Positions 1 to 9,507 of a stretch of 64,000 nucleotides of DNA are shown one piece after another. Source of the stretch: Seiridium cupressi (Eukaryota > Ascomycota > Sordariomycetes > Amphisphaeriales > Sporocadaceae). How positions within the stretch are numbered: position 1 is the stretch's first letter; each line of letters begins with the position of its first letter. The stretch covers positions 1,082,264-1,146,263 of the forward strand of contig JARVKI010000001.1 in assembly GCA_036674765.1 (NCBI GenBank), written 5' to 3'. The notes under the pieces were generated by a model, which was not told where the DNA came from, searched no databases, and saw only the letters and a list, made by a program, of their open reading frames with translations. A program made the translations under genes and the position numbers.

Positions 1-529
1 TTCGCTTTCTTCAGGTCTAGGAAGAGCTGGATAGCCAGATGTTGCATGAGCAACAGATACGCAGAGGTTGGCGGGCAGAGCAAGGAGATTGATGACGAAG
101 GCTGTGAGCTATGGCTTGGGAAAAACACGAAGTTAAGGATCATGTGCGCTTGAACGCAAGGACATGCTCTCATGAGGGGCGACAGCAACAGACAAGATAC
201 TTGGTCTTGTGTTCTGTCCAAGGGCAACATTGAATATACTTCTTTGGTTCCGATGGCGAAGATGAAGTCTAGCGAGTTTCCAATCCTCAGCGAGTAATCA
301 CACACAATAGACGAGTGTCATTTTTTGAGCAGTCAAGCCCGTGCTTAGTTGATAGTCTTCTTCCATTCTCAGCCGCTTCCACCTGACAGGTAGAAATCGC
401 GATATCATATTGTACCGCATTCCCTAACGGAACTGCGTCATCCCTTTTTGCCTATCCAAAAACGCCTCGCTATGCAGGTAAATGTCAAGTGCTCTCCTAT
501 CTTCCAATATGCAGATTTAGATTGGGAAT
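1..529. other. Left-edge intergenic stretch
   Basis: I see no supportable gene here. Short open frames overlap one another and lack a plausible start context or a recognisable motif. This is probably the 3' flank of the UTP15 gene, which ends at 530 on the minus strand. Confidence 0.5.
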
Positions 530-2146
530 TTATGCCATGCCTACCAGAAGGCCGCCTAGCATACCCCCGGTCTGTGTTGCCATCTGTGCCGTCTCGATCT
601 CTCGTCGTACTCTCCTGTGCAGAAGGCGGAAGTTGTCGTCCAGTTCCTTGCTGCCACCCACAAACTCCGAGTAAAGATCCAGCAGATGCATTGCAACGTC
701 AACGCAGACGCTGACGTATCTTGGGTCAACAATGTGTTTCTGTACCCAATCTAGAACAGGCTGTACAGTCTCTTCATCGCGACCGGCCAGTGCTTCACGA
801 AGTGCCGAACGATGTCGCAGGGCCACGAGGAGGGTAAGGACAGTTAGTGGTGTGTAGTGTTGGGAAGATGTGTCGAGGACCCGATCCAGTGCCGACACGA
901 AATGACCCCGCCGCAAGTCCTTCTGCCATGGCTTCTCCTTGATGGACTTGTTTCGGCTTGTAGGATTGCCCGCAATGACAACGTCAGCGCCTTCGCCAAC
1001 TAGATCGAGACGGTTGGCCTCGGCAACACGACCCTTGCGCTTTCGCTTTGCCTTGTCGTGTGTGTCAATCTTCCCTGCTAGAAGCGCCTGCATCTCCTTT
1101 TCTCTCTCTCTTTCGCGTGCCGCCTCGGGCCCTGTAAGGCGAGTTCTCAGAGACAGAACACCAGACTGCATACCAACTGCCAAATGTCGGTCGTCTCCAT
1201 TTGCCCCTGACGTGACAACCTTGACCGACAATATAGGCGATGGGTACTTGATACCTGCCACCACATTCCAACCCGTTGTTTCAAAGACCTTCACGTGCCC
1301 GTCCAACCCACCTGAAACAACTCGCTTTCCGCCCGAAGCAAGGGAAAGCGACGTGACCGTCTTCTGATGATTCGTGATCAGGTGCAGTGGCTTGGCTGCT
1401 ACCAGGTCGAGAACCGATATCTGTGACTCTGCGGCGGCCAGGATCGTGGTTCCGGAAGGAAGAGGTAGGACATCTTCAACGGGGTTGGCGTGTTTGAAGG
1501 TCATGACGGCTTTACCTGCCACTCGCGGGTCCCAAAGCTTCACGGTCTGATCGTAACTACCGGAAACGAGCATATTCGACATGTTGCCGGGCATGAATGC
1601 ACCGCATCGGACGTAGTCGGCGTGGCCCACAAAGGTCGAGGTGCTGTCGCTGCTCGGCAAATCCCATAGTCTGACGGTCTTGTCGTCGCTCGCGGACATG
1701 AGGGTTGTGAGATCCACGGGTGAGAATTGGGTCTTCCATACTGGCTGCTTGTGGCTCGTCCAAGTCTTGAGGATAGCGCGCGAGTGTATGTCGAAAACCT
1801 GAATCTTGCCCGTGTCGTCACCGGCCACCATGATCTTTCCATCTCGTCGTACATCACCACTCCGTGCAATGTCTGAAAAGCGTGTGATTGTCTTGACCAA
1901 CTTCCGAGTCCGTATCGAGTATATCTGCACCCTGGTGCCAGTCGTGACAGCGAAGAGGTCGCTCCCCGCCGAGCCAATGCCACTTGGGTTCACCGCGGGG
2001 AAGGTGATATGGGTTATGGGGTACTGGGTCGGCGAGGGTATTCTAAGCTGATTCTTGAATGATTTCCAATACCGGTGCTCTGCAGTGATGGGCGAAGGGC
2101 CTTGCGGCAGCTTCAGCTGCGGTAGGGGTGCGACTTCTGCGGCCAT
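530..2146 (-). CDS. UTP15: U3 snoRNP / t-UTP WD40 protein UTP15
   Basis: Single-exon, 538 aa. UTP15 belongs to the t-UTP (UtpA) part of the small-subunit processome, acting in the nucleolus in pre-18S rRNA processing and linked to rDNA transcription. The N-terminal two thirds is a WD40 propeller: repeat endings include VRLWD, VKLWD and VKVFE, and YWKSFKNQ and RVQIYSIRTRKLVKTI match the conserved UTP15 start. A basic linker (KAKRKRKGR) leads into the C-terminal UTP15 helical domain, with ALDRVLD, VLTLLVALRHRSALREALAGRDEE-type sequence, and a tail ending MLGGLL. The open frame continues 20 codons upstream, but the ATG at 2146 has a strong context (CACAATGGCC) and fits the family N-terminus (MAAEVAPL). 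The enoyl-CoA isomerase gene is divergent, 409 bp away. Family and role come from known UTP15 biology; I could not search a database. Confidence 0.93.
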   Translation of the reverse strand: MAAEVAPLPQLKLPQGPSPITAEHRYWKSFKNQLRIPSPTQYPITHITFPAVNPSGIGSAGSDLFAVTTGTRVQIYSIRTRKLVKTITRFSDIARSGDVRRDGKIMVAGDDTGKIQVFDIHSRAILKTWTSHKQPVWKTQFSPVDLTTLMSASDDKTVRLWDLPSSDSTSTFVGHADYVRCGAFMPGNMSNMLVSGSYDQTVKLWDPRVAGKAVMTFKHANPVEDVLPLPSGTTILAAAESQISVLDLVAAKPLHLITNHQKTVTSLSLASGGKRVVSGGLDGHVKVFETTGWNVVAGIKYPSPILSVKVVTSGANGDDRHLAVGMQSGVLSLRTRLTGPEAAREREREKEMQALLAGKIDTHDKAKRKRKGRVAEANRLDLVGEGADVVIAGNPTSRNKSIKEKPWQKDLRRGHFVSALDRVLDTSSQHYTPLTVLTLLVALRHRSALREALAGRDEETVQPVLDWVQKHIVDPRYVSVCVDVAMHLLDLYSEFVGGSKELDDNFRLLHRRVRREIETAQMATQTGGMLGGLLVGMA

Positions 2147-2555
2147 TGTGGTGGTTTGCGACAGGCGTGATATGAGCCGTCTCGTGAGCGTACGGTTGAG
2201 CTTCAATTATTTGGCGTCAAAATTTCTAGGGAACTTTTTTTTTTCTTTGCAGCAGTCGGTCAATTGAATATTTTCTGCCGATGCACTAACCGGTAGAGGG
2301 TAAGCGTCAAGGCGACCCGCCAAGAAAGCACGATAAAGCCAAAGTCGATAAGAGAGACCCTTGCTGTGGCGCACCAGAGAACCCCGGACGTCTCCAGGGT
2401 CCAGATGCCGAGGTATGAATGGATTGCTTGCTCACTGCAGCTGACGCAGATATTGGAGTTCTGCCGAAGAACGTTTGGGTTCCTGCTTGTGCTCATCATC
2501 CTGCATTTTGTATCATAGAGTTTTAGCAAGCCGCTCGTTTTCTTCTGCACATACC
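2147..2555. promoter_or_regulatory. Divergent intergenic promoter, UTP15 / CoA isomerase
   Basis: This 409 bp gap separates two head-to-head start codons, so both promoters must lie in it. It contains a run of T (about 2237-2248) close to UTP15. I do not recognise a specific factor site. Confidence 0.45.
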
Positions 2556-3509
2556 ATGTCTCAATTACAGGGCTATTCCCACTTCAAGCACTTCAATGTG
2601 TCGTCTCCATCCGAATTCGTGGCCCATGTCGAGATCAACCGGCCACAGAAACTCAATGCCTTCTTCGAGGCCATGTGGATAGAGGTTGGGCAGATCTTCG
2701 AAAAGTTATCCTATGACCCTGATGTTCGGTCTATTGTCTTGACTGGAGCTGGAGACCGAGCCTTCACTGCCGGGCTGGACGTGCAAGCCGCCAGTGAGAG
2801 TGGACTAACAAGCAAGTCAGGAAAGGATGGTGCGAGAACAGCAACAGCGCAGAGAAGACATATTCTCGAGTTCCAAGAGTGCATCACCAAGATCGAGAAG
2901 TGCGAAAAGCGTGAGTCCTAAACCTCGGCCGCGCTGTGCTGGTTATTTCTCATATGCAAACAGCTACAATCGCCGTGCTACATGGGATCTCTTTCGGCCT
3001 CGCTATTGACATGGCCTCATGCTGCGACATAAGGATTTGCTCAAAGGATGTGAAATTTTCAGTAAAGGAAGTGGACATTGGTCTTGCGGCTGATATTGGT
3101 ACTTTGAGCAGACTGCCCAAGCTGGTAGGCAGTCTGTCCTGGGTCAAGGAGCTCGCGCTATCTGCAAGGATCTTTGGCGCCGAGGAGGCTTTGGCTTTCG
3201 GCCTCGTCAGCCAGATATATGAGAGCAAAGCAAAGTGCGTCGAGGCGGCCTTCAAGCTGGCCGGTCTTATCGCGACCAAGAGCCCTGTTGCAGTGCAAGG
3301 AACAAAGGAGTTGATCAATCATGCGAGGGATAACACTGTTGCAGATAGTAAGTCTCATTGCGACTCGAGCTTGCGTGTGTTTTACTAACCATGGAGCAGG
3401 TCTCAAGTACACAGCTGTCTGGAATTCAGCTATGCTGCAGTCAGATGATTTGGGGGCGGCGCTGTTATCTGGTCTCAAGAAAACGAAACCCAGGTTCGAA
3501 AAATTATAG
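2556..3509 (+). CDS. Enoyl-CoA hydratase/isomerase, dienoyl-CoA isomerase (ECH1-like)
   Basis: Three exons: 2556-2910, 2964-3347 and 3400-3509, giving 282 aa. Both introns are about 52 bp, begin GTGAGT and GTAAGT, and keep the frame. It is a crotonase-fold enzyme. The motif AFTAGLD forms the oxyanion-hole region, CDIRICS follows, and VKEVDIGLAADIGTL is the hallmark of delta3,5-delta2,4-dienoyl-CoA isomerases, which reposition double bonds during beta-oxidation of unsaturated fatty acids. The protein ends in EKL. That resembles a peroxisomal PTS1 but is not the canonical SKL, so location is uncertain. The start is the ATG at 2556, since the upstream frame adds only low-quality sequence. It converges on TFB5 about 300 bp downstream. 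A generic enoyl-CoA hydratase is the main alternative. Confidence 0.9.
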
Positions 3510-3810
3510 AAAGACATTAGTTTTAACATTATGGGTTGAATCACGCCCGTCCTATAGACTTGATTGTCAATGGGGTTCTGGGCCGCTGCGTAGTGCAACG
3601 CATATGAATATATGCTAGCGGATCAACACATCCGGAAATCAGAGCGCTCCGTGTGTATATGCTACTGCAGTAAAGGACAGCCCGAAACGCCCTAAGATCC
3701 TCCTTGATGAATTTAGGCCATGCAGATTGTTGCAGCAACGCCAAAACGCCACCCCATGAGATGCTTCGCGAATGTGTAACGTGTGTCGACGATTTCAGCA
3801 ATAAGCTGTC

Positions 3811-4164
3811 TCAGCGCCCCTTGCCCTCCTTTACGTCTCGGTCAGAGTCCGAATCTCTCTCAATTTCCTGGATGGTCTCCTTTAGGCGCTGCGTGTGGTC
3901 AGTGGCGGCGGTTTGAGCATGGTGATCTGGAAACCCACGTCGTCCAGTCTACGCTTGAGATCTTGAACCTTGTTCTCTTGTATAACAAGATGGGTATCAT
4001 CGAGGTCATGGAGGATGTACTCATTATACTCGCTGTCGATATTCATGATAATGGACTTGATCGAGGGATCGCACTCGATAAGCACGCCTTTCGATCCCTT
4101 AACTGTCGTACCCAACGTTGAAGGGGCTCATCAAAGCTTGCTTACCTCTTCGTGCCTTGGGCAT
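3811..4164 (-). CDS. TFB5: TFIIH subunit TFB5 (TTDA/GTF2H5 homologue), 3 exons
   Basis: Spliced minus-strand model: 4146-4164, 3939-4087 and 3811-3888, giving 81 aa. TFB5 is the smallest core subunit of TFIIH. It binds TFB2 and supports nucleotide excision repair and transcription. The first exon encodes MPKARR and joins in phase to GVLIECDPS, the signature N-terminus of the family; DLDDTHLVI is the second conserved block. Intron 1 is 58 bp (GTAAGC...AAAG). A 50 bp second intron (GTGGGT...CGCAG) replaces a proline-rich read-through end with a charged helical tail ending GKGR. Without that splice the frame would stop at 3882. The N-terminal assignment is strong; the second intron is an inference from phase and composition. 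Confidence 0.8.
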
Positions 4165-5163
4165 TTTGGGCAACCGCAACCTAATGGTCGGTAGCAGTCC
4201 CTAGTGTGATTGTGAATCTGCTATTCAGGGCTGGCAACGCTGTATGCAGTGTGTTGAACGACGTAGTGGTCAATGTAGGCAGGAACTCTAGAGGGTGATT
4301 CTCTTCAAGAACGAGCACGATGACTGTGTTTATGCAGCTAAACGTGATATCAAGGTAACGCAGCCGCAGCACCTGGGGGTGGCACATTGAACCAGGATCG
4401 ACAGAGCTCACGCCACAATCAATGCCAGGGCTACCAATACGTGTACGTGCGCTACAGGGAAGCCAATGAACAAGCCGAGCGGCATCCGGGTCGTCCGGGG
4501 TAGTCTATTCCAAATAAGTCGGATACGTTGTCTGATGTATCTCCCTAGATGCATTATCGAAGTCAACTTGCCACCGGCCATTCGGTCGTGAGTCTTTTCG
4601 ACCTTGTGCTCCCTTAGGAGCGCTGATGGTTTCGACCCTGTCCTGCTCAAAAATGAACACGAGCAGCGACACCTTCAATTACTGTCTTGGCCCACCTTTC
4701 AAAACAAGTTGCACGACCTGAGCGTATGTAGACGTCATACGGACACTGAGACCTTGATAAGATACGACATCTTCTGCGTGGTCGCTTCCATATCGAAACC
4801 CCCGACATTTGTCGTCTATCACTCCATCTCCACCACACTTTCCCCTGGCCAAATTGCTAGGAAGGGTTGCATTTGTGAGTCTCCGGGTGGTCGCGCGGGA
4901 GCTCTCTTGAACACATGTCCCCTACCCCTGCTGGTACTGTTGATAGCAATGGCCGTCACCAGCGCTCCTGAGAGGCGAAATTGTGTACCTTGGTATTCAT
5001 CACTAACCATGTCTTAGTCACCGAATATCTAAAGTCTCTCCACCCCCGAAACCTCTGCCTTTTTTCCCTATGACCAGACTGCTTAGGAGGTCCCGACAAC
5101 ATCCGCGCACATTTGCAAACATCTACGACCCATACGGGCATTTACACCAACAACCTTTACGAC
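4165..5163. other. Intergenic, no gene seen
   Basis: About 1 kb between the divergent starts of TFB5 and the PY-motif membrane protein. Open frames here are short, overlap on both strands and show no motif. The last 150 bp is C/T-rich and likely the 5' leader of the downstream gene. Confidence 0.5.
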
Positions 5164-5763
5164 ATGTCTTTCCCAGGAGGCGGTGGAGGACCAGTCTCGG
5201 ATGACGATAATGATTCCTCCGGCTTCAATATGGGAGCCAGTCCTCTGGCATGGGTTGCCGTGCCCATCTGCCTCCTCATTGTGGCCGCCCTAGCCATCGC
5301 ATTCATCCGAAGAAGGAGACGCCAAAGGCAGAGACACTCTCAAGGTATGACGGCGTTAGAACGGGATCTTGAGGCAATGGGACCGAATCGGGTCAGGCGG
5401 TCGGCCAGCACACGCTGGCAATGGGCGGGTAACCAGACGGGTGATCGGGTTGGCAGGAGAGTGGGTGTAGGCGTTGGAAGCAGGGAAGAAGGGTTAAATG
5501 AGCTCGGAGAGGCACCACCAGCATATTCGCCGCCGCTGAAGAATCATGAAGAGGTTGAGCTGCATGGCATTTTTGCGCCCCCTGTTGCTTTTCCAAATGA
5601 TACCACGACTTCTTCAGGAACCCAACAAACAGCTGCGGTAAACGGATCGACCCCTCCTTCCTATGGCGAGACACGCCATAGCCCCGACCCAACCTGCTCG
5701 GAACACGCAGCCGATGTCCAGCGTCCTTCTACGCCTCCCACTGCCGTACTACCCCCACGCTAG
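5164..5763 (+). CDS. Single-pass membrane protein with two PY motifs (possible Rsp5 adaptor)
   Basis: Single exon, 199 aa, start at the ATG at 5164; the frame is open further upstream but with no ATG. Residues 1-25 are Gly/Asp-rich, residues about 27-48 form one hydrophobic membrane segment, and a cluster of about nine basic residues follows (49-58), predicting an outside-N, cytosol-C topology. The cytosolic tail carries PPAY (118-121) and PPSY (164-167), which are PY motifs of the kind bound by WW domains of Rsp5/Nedd4 ubiquitin ligases, as in yeast membrane adaptors. There is no signal peptide or enzyme domain. The adaptor role is inferred from architecture alone. It could instead be one of the many fungal single-pass proteins of unknown function. 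Confidence 0.7.
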   Translation: MSFPGGGGGPVSDDDNDSSGFNMGASPLAWVAVPICLLIVAALAIAFIRRRRRQRQRHSQGMTALERDLEAMGPNRVRRSASTRWQWAGNQTGDRVGRRVGVGVGSREEGLNELGEAPPAYSPPLKNHEEVELHGIFAPPVAFPNDTTTSSGTQQTAAVNGSTPPSYGETRHSPDPTCSEHAADVQRPSTPPTAVLPPR

Positions 5764-6659
5764 GGGTCACTGGTTCAGGTTTCATAGACGTCTATTCGGC
5801 CGTCTATGTCTACTGTAGCCCGTGTACTGCACTCTGATAGCATGTATAACCGTGCCCTACCATGATTCAACTATCACTACTTGAGAGAAAGCCAGCATTC
5901 TGCGCCACCATTCAGTCGAGTTTCTGGTCAGCTTTGGGACTGGACCAAGTCAAAGTAATCATGGTGCGAAACGCTTTCGCGTTCCGTGCTTGACATCATA
6001 TCAGCAGAATTGTGTGCATCCAGCCAAGTCAAGAGAGGGACTACAACGGAAGGTAAGGATGAGGTGGTAAAACTTGGAGGTTTAGGTTGTAAAGACGGCG
6101 TACCTGGAACCTATTTTTGACGGTAAAGTAACATACACATTCAGTTGCTGGATCTTGATGTGGCCACGGGCTGCAGAGCACCTCATGGGGGGATGGCTTG
6201 AGGTGTCTGATGATATGCGACGATACACGTACACATGTTCGGAGCGCGCCATCGTCGCTTGTCACGATGGATGGACGGATTTGGGCAGCTGGCTTGTTCA
6301 GTCTCTTCGTGGCCACTGCTGTCATTCGTAAGATTAGACAGGCTACGCCATCATGACCTTTATGCCAGTTCCATGTACCACGCACCTGGACGTGGCAGAA
6401 GCTAATAGTAAAATGTCTACACGAACTTATTAGCTACGCTGGACAGGTCATTTGGTGAGCAAGTACTACTGTACCTTTACTATACCAGCATAAGGGTCCT
6501 TTCCCGAGCGATACAGTCGCCGGTGGGGTTTTGCCGGACTACTTAATGCCTATTATCTACTTTGAGGAATTCCCATGAATAACTAGAGACGCGGATTAAT
6601 GTATTACGTAACTACGAAGCACATACACTATCAAAACTATAGAGTTCCTATTTATCCCC
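5764..6659. other. Intergenic, AT-rising, no gene seen
   Basis: No supportable gene. The minus-strand open frame at 6041-6385 has no motif or convincing start. Composition becomes visibly AT-rich from about 6400 onward, leading into the decayed region. Confidence 0.45.
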
Positions 6660-6662
6660 TTA

Positions 6663-7878
6663 ATGCCGCAGCTAACCGGAGCACTGGCAATTTTCCTCGT
6701 TGGGGGATATGTTCAGCCTAAAGGGAAAAAGATTATTAAAACATTTATCAAAAAAGAATTAATCCCCACCCCCCATAATGTCACCCCAGAAGGCTATGTT
6801 ACTGTACAGCCTATTTCAGCTCCGATTAAAACAATAAGGGAGCCAACAAGTCCGCTCTCGGCTGTGTACTCCCATCTTGTTGGTTCCACTAGATATATCC
6901 CGCTCACAATACTTCCATAGACTACCTTCAGGAAGCCGGAGCGTCAGAGTCTGAAAGCCTTGTTGTTAATATAGGAGGAACCTTGCTTATTGCCACTCCA
7001 TGACAAATGTTGTTGATTGAGGGAACTCTTCTTAAGGAATAACTCCAGCCAGATCGCCGAAATAGGTCGTACCCCTTTGCTCTGCGGGCCCCTTGGCTGC
7101 CTTCATGTTGTTAAGAAGCTTATGGTTTGGAATGCCTGGGGGATTTCCCTATGGTTCGCTAAGATCATAGTATGCTACAAATTAGCATTTCGATTATTGA
7201 TGGCGGTAGTTACAACGGCAGTACAAAAAGTTCACCGTGGGACTTGGCCGATTCCAGCGTCGATTCTACTCCCAAAGACCCAAACCTGCCGTACCCTTAC
7301 CCAACGCAATCCATCTGGTGCAACCTTGGACGCTAGAAAACATCATTTATCATAATTACACCTGGAGCGTTATTTGATACATATCCACTGGCCTCAATTC
7401 AAGAGTCCAAACAACCACTTAATCTAGAGTACATGTTATGTAGCTTGACCCTTGTTGAAATCAGGCCAGACCAGTCACATCTGGAAGGATTCTCGGAGGA
7501 TTATATCGAAGAGAGACAGCCAGCAGCCGTACTAAAAAAGCTGAGGACATTGTGTCACGGATAGCCAAGCAAATTAGCTAGTCACAAGTCATGACCGTTC
7601 AACAACCGAAGGTAGTTGCTGCTCCTTATGTATTTTGTAAACGGAAACCTCAGTCACTGTAACATCAGGTGTTATACCACATCGCTAACCGTGAAACAAC
7701 GATTGATGATACCCTAGCTGTCTGGGTCGACCAAGGCTGCTATGATAAAATTGCTACGACTTACATAGCTAAAGACATGGATGGACTGTATAGCGCTATC
7801 ATAGATGTGCTGGATGCCGAATGTGATTTCATCGTAAAGAGGGGCTTGAAGTCGGCGGCTTCAAACACGAATCACTAA
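6663..7878 (+). pseudogene. Decayed, frame-broken coding region of unknown family
   Basis: Several protein-like stretches lie in the same orientation but in different frames, separated by stops: 6663-6917 (85 residues from an ATG), then about 6920-7000 (LVVNIGGTLLIATP), about 7175-7335 (IIDGGSYNGSTKSSPWDLAD, later NLPYPYPTQS), about 7350-7560 (IITPGALFDTYPL) and 7669-7875 (TTIDDTLAVWVDQGCYDKIA). The order, shared strand and amino-acid-like composition suggest one gene that has accumulated frameshifts and stops, although unrecognised introns could explain some breaks. I do not recognise the family. The sequence is AT-rich compared with intact neighbours, consistent with decay or foreign origin. 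Confidence 0.4.
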
Positions 7879-8047
7879 ACCATACGTAATGTTATTCGAC
7901 AGAGACTAAGGGTTGCAGTAGCACTGAGTGCAGTCAAATTAGATGCAGATAAATGATGTACAAGTGTCTTTTTGAAATATATACACGAATAGATTTTGAT
8001 CTCATTTAGTCATGCTGAGGCCTGGTATTTTGACGTTACGCTTGCAC

Positions 8048-9507
8048 TTATGCAGAGTCGATTTCAGCGACATGATCAGTGACGAGACACTCCCAATCTG
8101 ATGTGTTGATGAAGATGGTGTTTCCGTCGTCCGCGGACTGGCCCGAGCTGAGGGTGACGCCGATCTGCCAGAAGAGGTCTGCGGCGATTCCATCTGTTGC
8201 GAGTGCGGTCTCCTGCCACGGGGCTTCGATTGCACAGTGGTCAGTGGGAGCACCATCTGCATGATATTAGCTTTCAAACTCCATGCTGCGCAGAGGATGG
8301 TATCGATATGGACCTACACTCCTCAAGCAGGCAAGGCTTTCCTGCTGCAACACAGGCAGCACCGTGAGTCTCAATCCAGGCATTACCCCAGTCATAGTCC
8401 TCACCCCAGGAGTTGGGGTACAAGTGGAACGTTGCGAAATCTAGAGTAGTGATGTTAAGGAGGGCAACAAAATCCGTGCCCTCGCCGTACGTGTAGGGGT
8501 AAGATCCGTCGCCTGGCAGACCAAAGCCTTCAATACCCGTAGTTACCAGGTGGTTCGAGTCAAGGCTCTTGATGTACTCGGAAGTGGTCTTGGCCCAGTT
8601 GTAAATAACACTAGTATCGCAACCATTGCAGCGGGCCTCATTGCCAAGCTCCCAGGCAAGAATGGCTGGCGAGTCGGTGAAACGGGATACGACAGCCTTG
8701 ATGTAGGCTTGGTACTGGGCCTGCGAGGCGGCGTCAGTGTACCAACTAGTCTTGGTGCCACCGAACGCGTTGACATATGCTTGAATACCACCGTAGTCAT
8801 CCCACTCGTTGACAAATGGGATGACAAGCTTGATATCTCTGGCTTCGGCGGCGGAGACGACGTAGTCTAGACGCTCCAGACCATTGGCACCAGTGTTGAT
8901 TGTCGAACCACTCGCTGACAGGTACTGGAAGTAAACGGTCCCGTCGGCGGGGACGGTATTCACGTCGTTGAATCCCCAGATACGCAGAATTTTCAATCCG
9001 GAGTCAACAAGGGCATCCAGCGTAGTGTCCACATCGTTGTTGTTTGTAAGGAAGGAGATCCAATAGCTGTTGGTTCCCGGGTAGTACTTGGTGACACCAT
9101 CGAGGTTGAAAAGTGTGCCATCGGTTGTCGGGAAGCCAGTAGCAGCAGGGACTGCTGAGGTTGCTGAGGTTGTTCTGGCAGTGGTGCTGGCAACTGTCGT
9201 GGTAGCGCTGGTGGCCACGGACTTCGTTGAGCTCACAAGTGTTGTGCTGCTTGTCGCCTGCGCAGTGGAGCTTGCAGTAGTTGCAGCAGTGCCTATTCAC
9301 ATATTAGAGCGAGAGCCACGGCCACGAGGCTGCGCAAAAGATCTCACCTGGAACGCACTGCGAGTAGTAGTCGCTATAGTACTGGCAAACTGCACCCGAT
9401 ACGCATGCCGTTGCTCCAGTCCAGCCCGTGCCACCACATTGTGCATAAAGGTTCTGCTGGGCTGTTGCAGCTGCGGCCAAGCCGAGAAGTCCTGCAAAGT
9501 ACTTCAT
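8048..9507 (-). CDS. Secreted GH5 (subfamily 7-type) endo-beta-1,4-mannanase with CBM1
   Basis: Three exons: 9348-9507, 8318-9292 and 8048-8256, giving 447 aa; introns are 55 and 61 bp. It should cleave mannan or glucomannan outside the cell. Residues 1-16 are a signal peptide ([16 protein letters not shown]). About 18-54 is a fungal cellulose-binding CBM1 (QCGGTGWTG...YYSQCVPG). A Ser/Thr/Ala linker runs to about residue 100. The catalytic domain has WELGNE with the acid/base Glu at 272 and LLEEYG with the nucleophile at 377-378. The second splice junction falls exactly after LLEE and rebuilds the Tyr codon, which supports the model strongly. The last exon restores [11 protein letters not shown] and ends with TAA at 8048. 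Two GGCTAA sites lie upstream. Confidence 0.95.

Noticed and set aside
448..714. Plus-strand open frame overlapping the UTP15 3' end
   Set aside because: It begins at TTG, is antisense to a clear gene for much of its length and has no motif.
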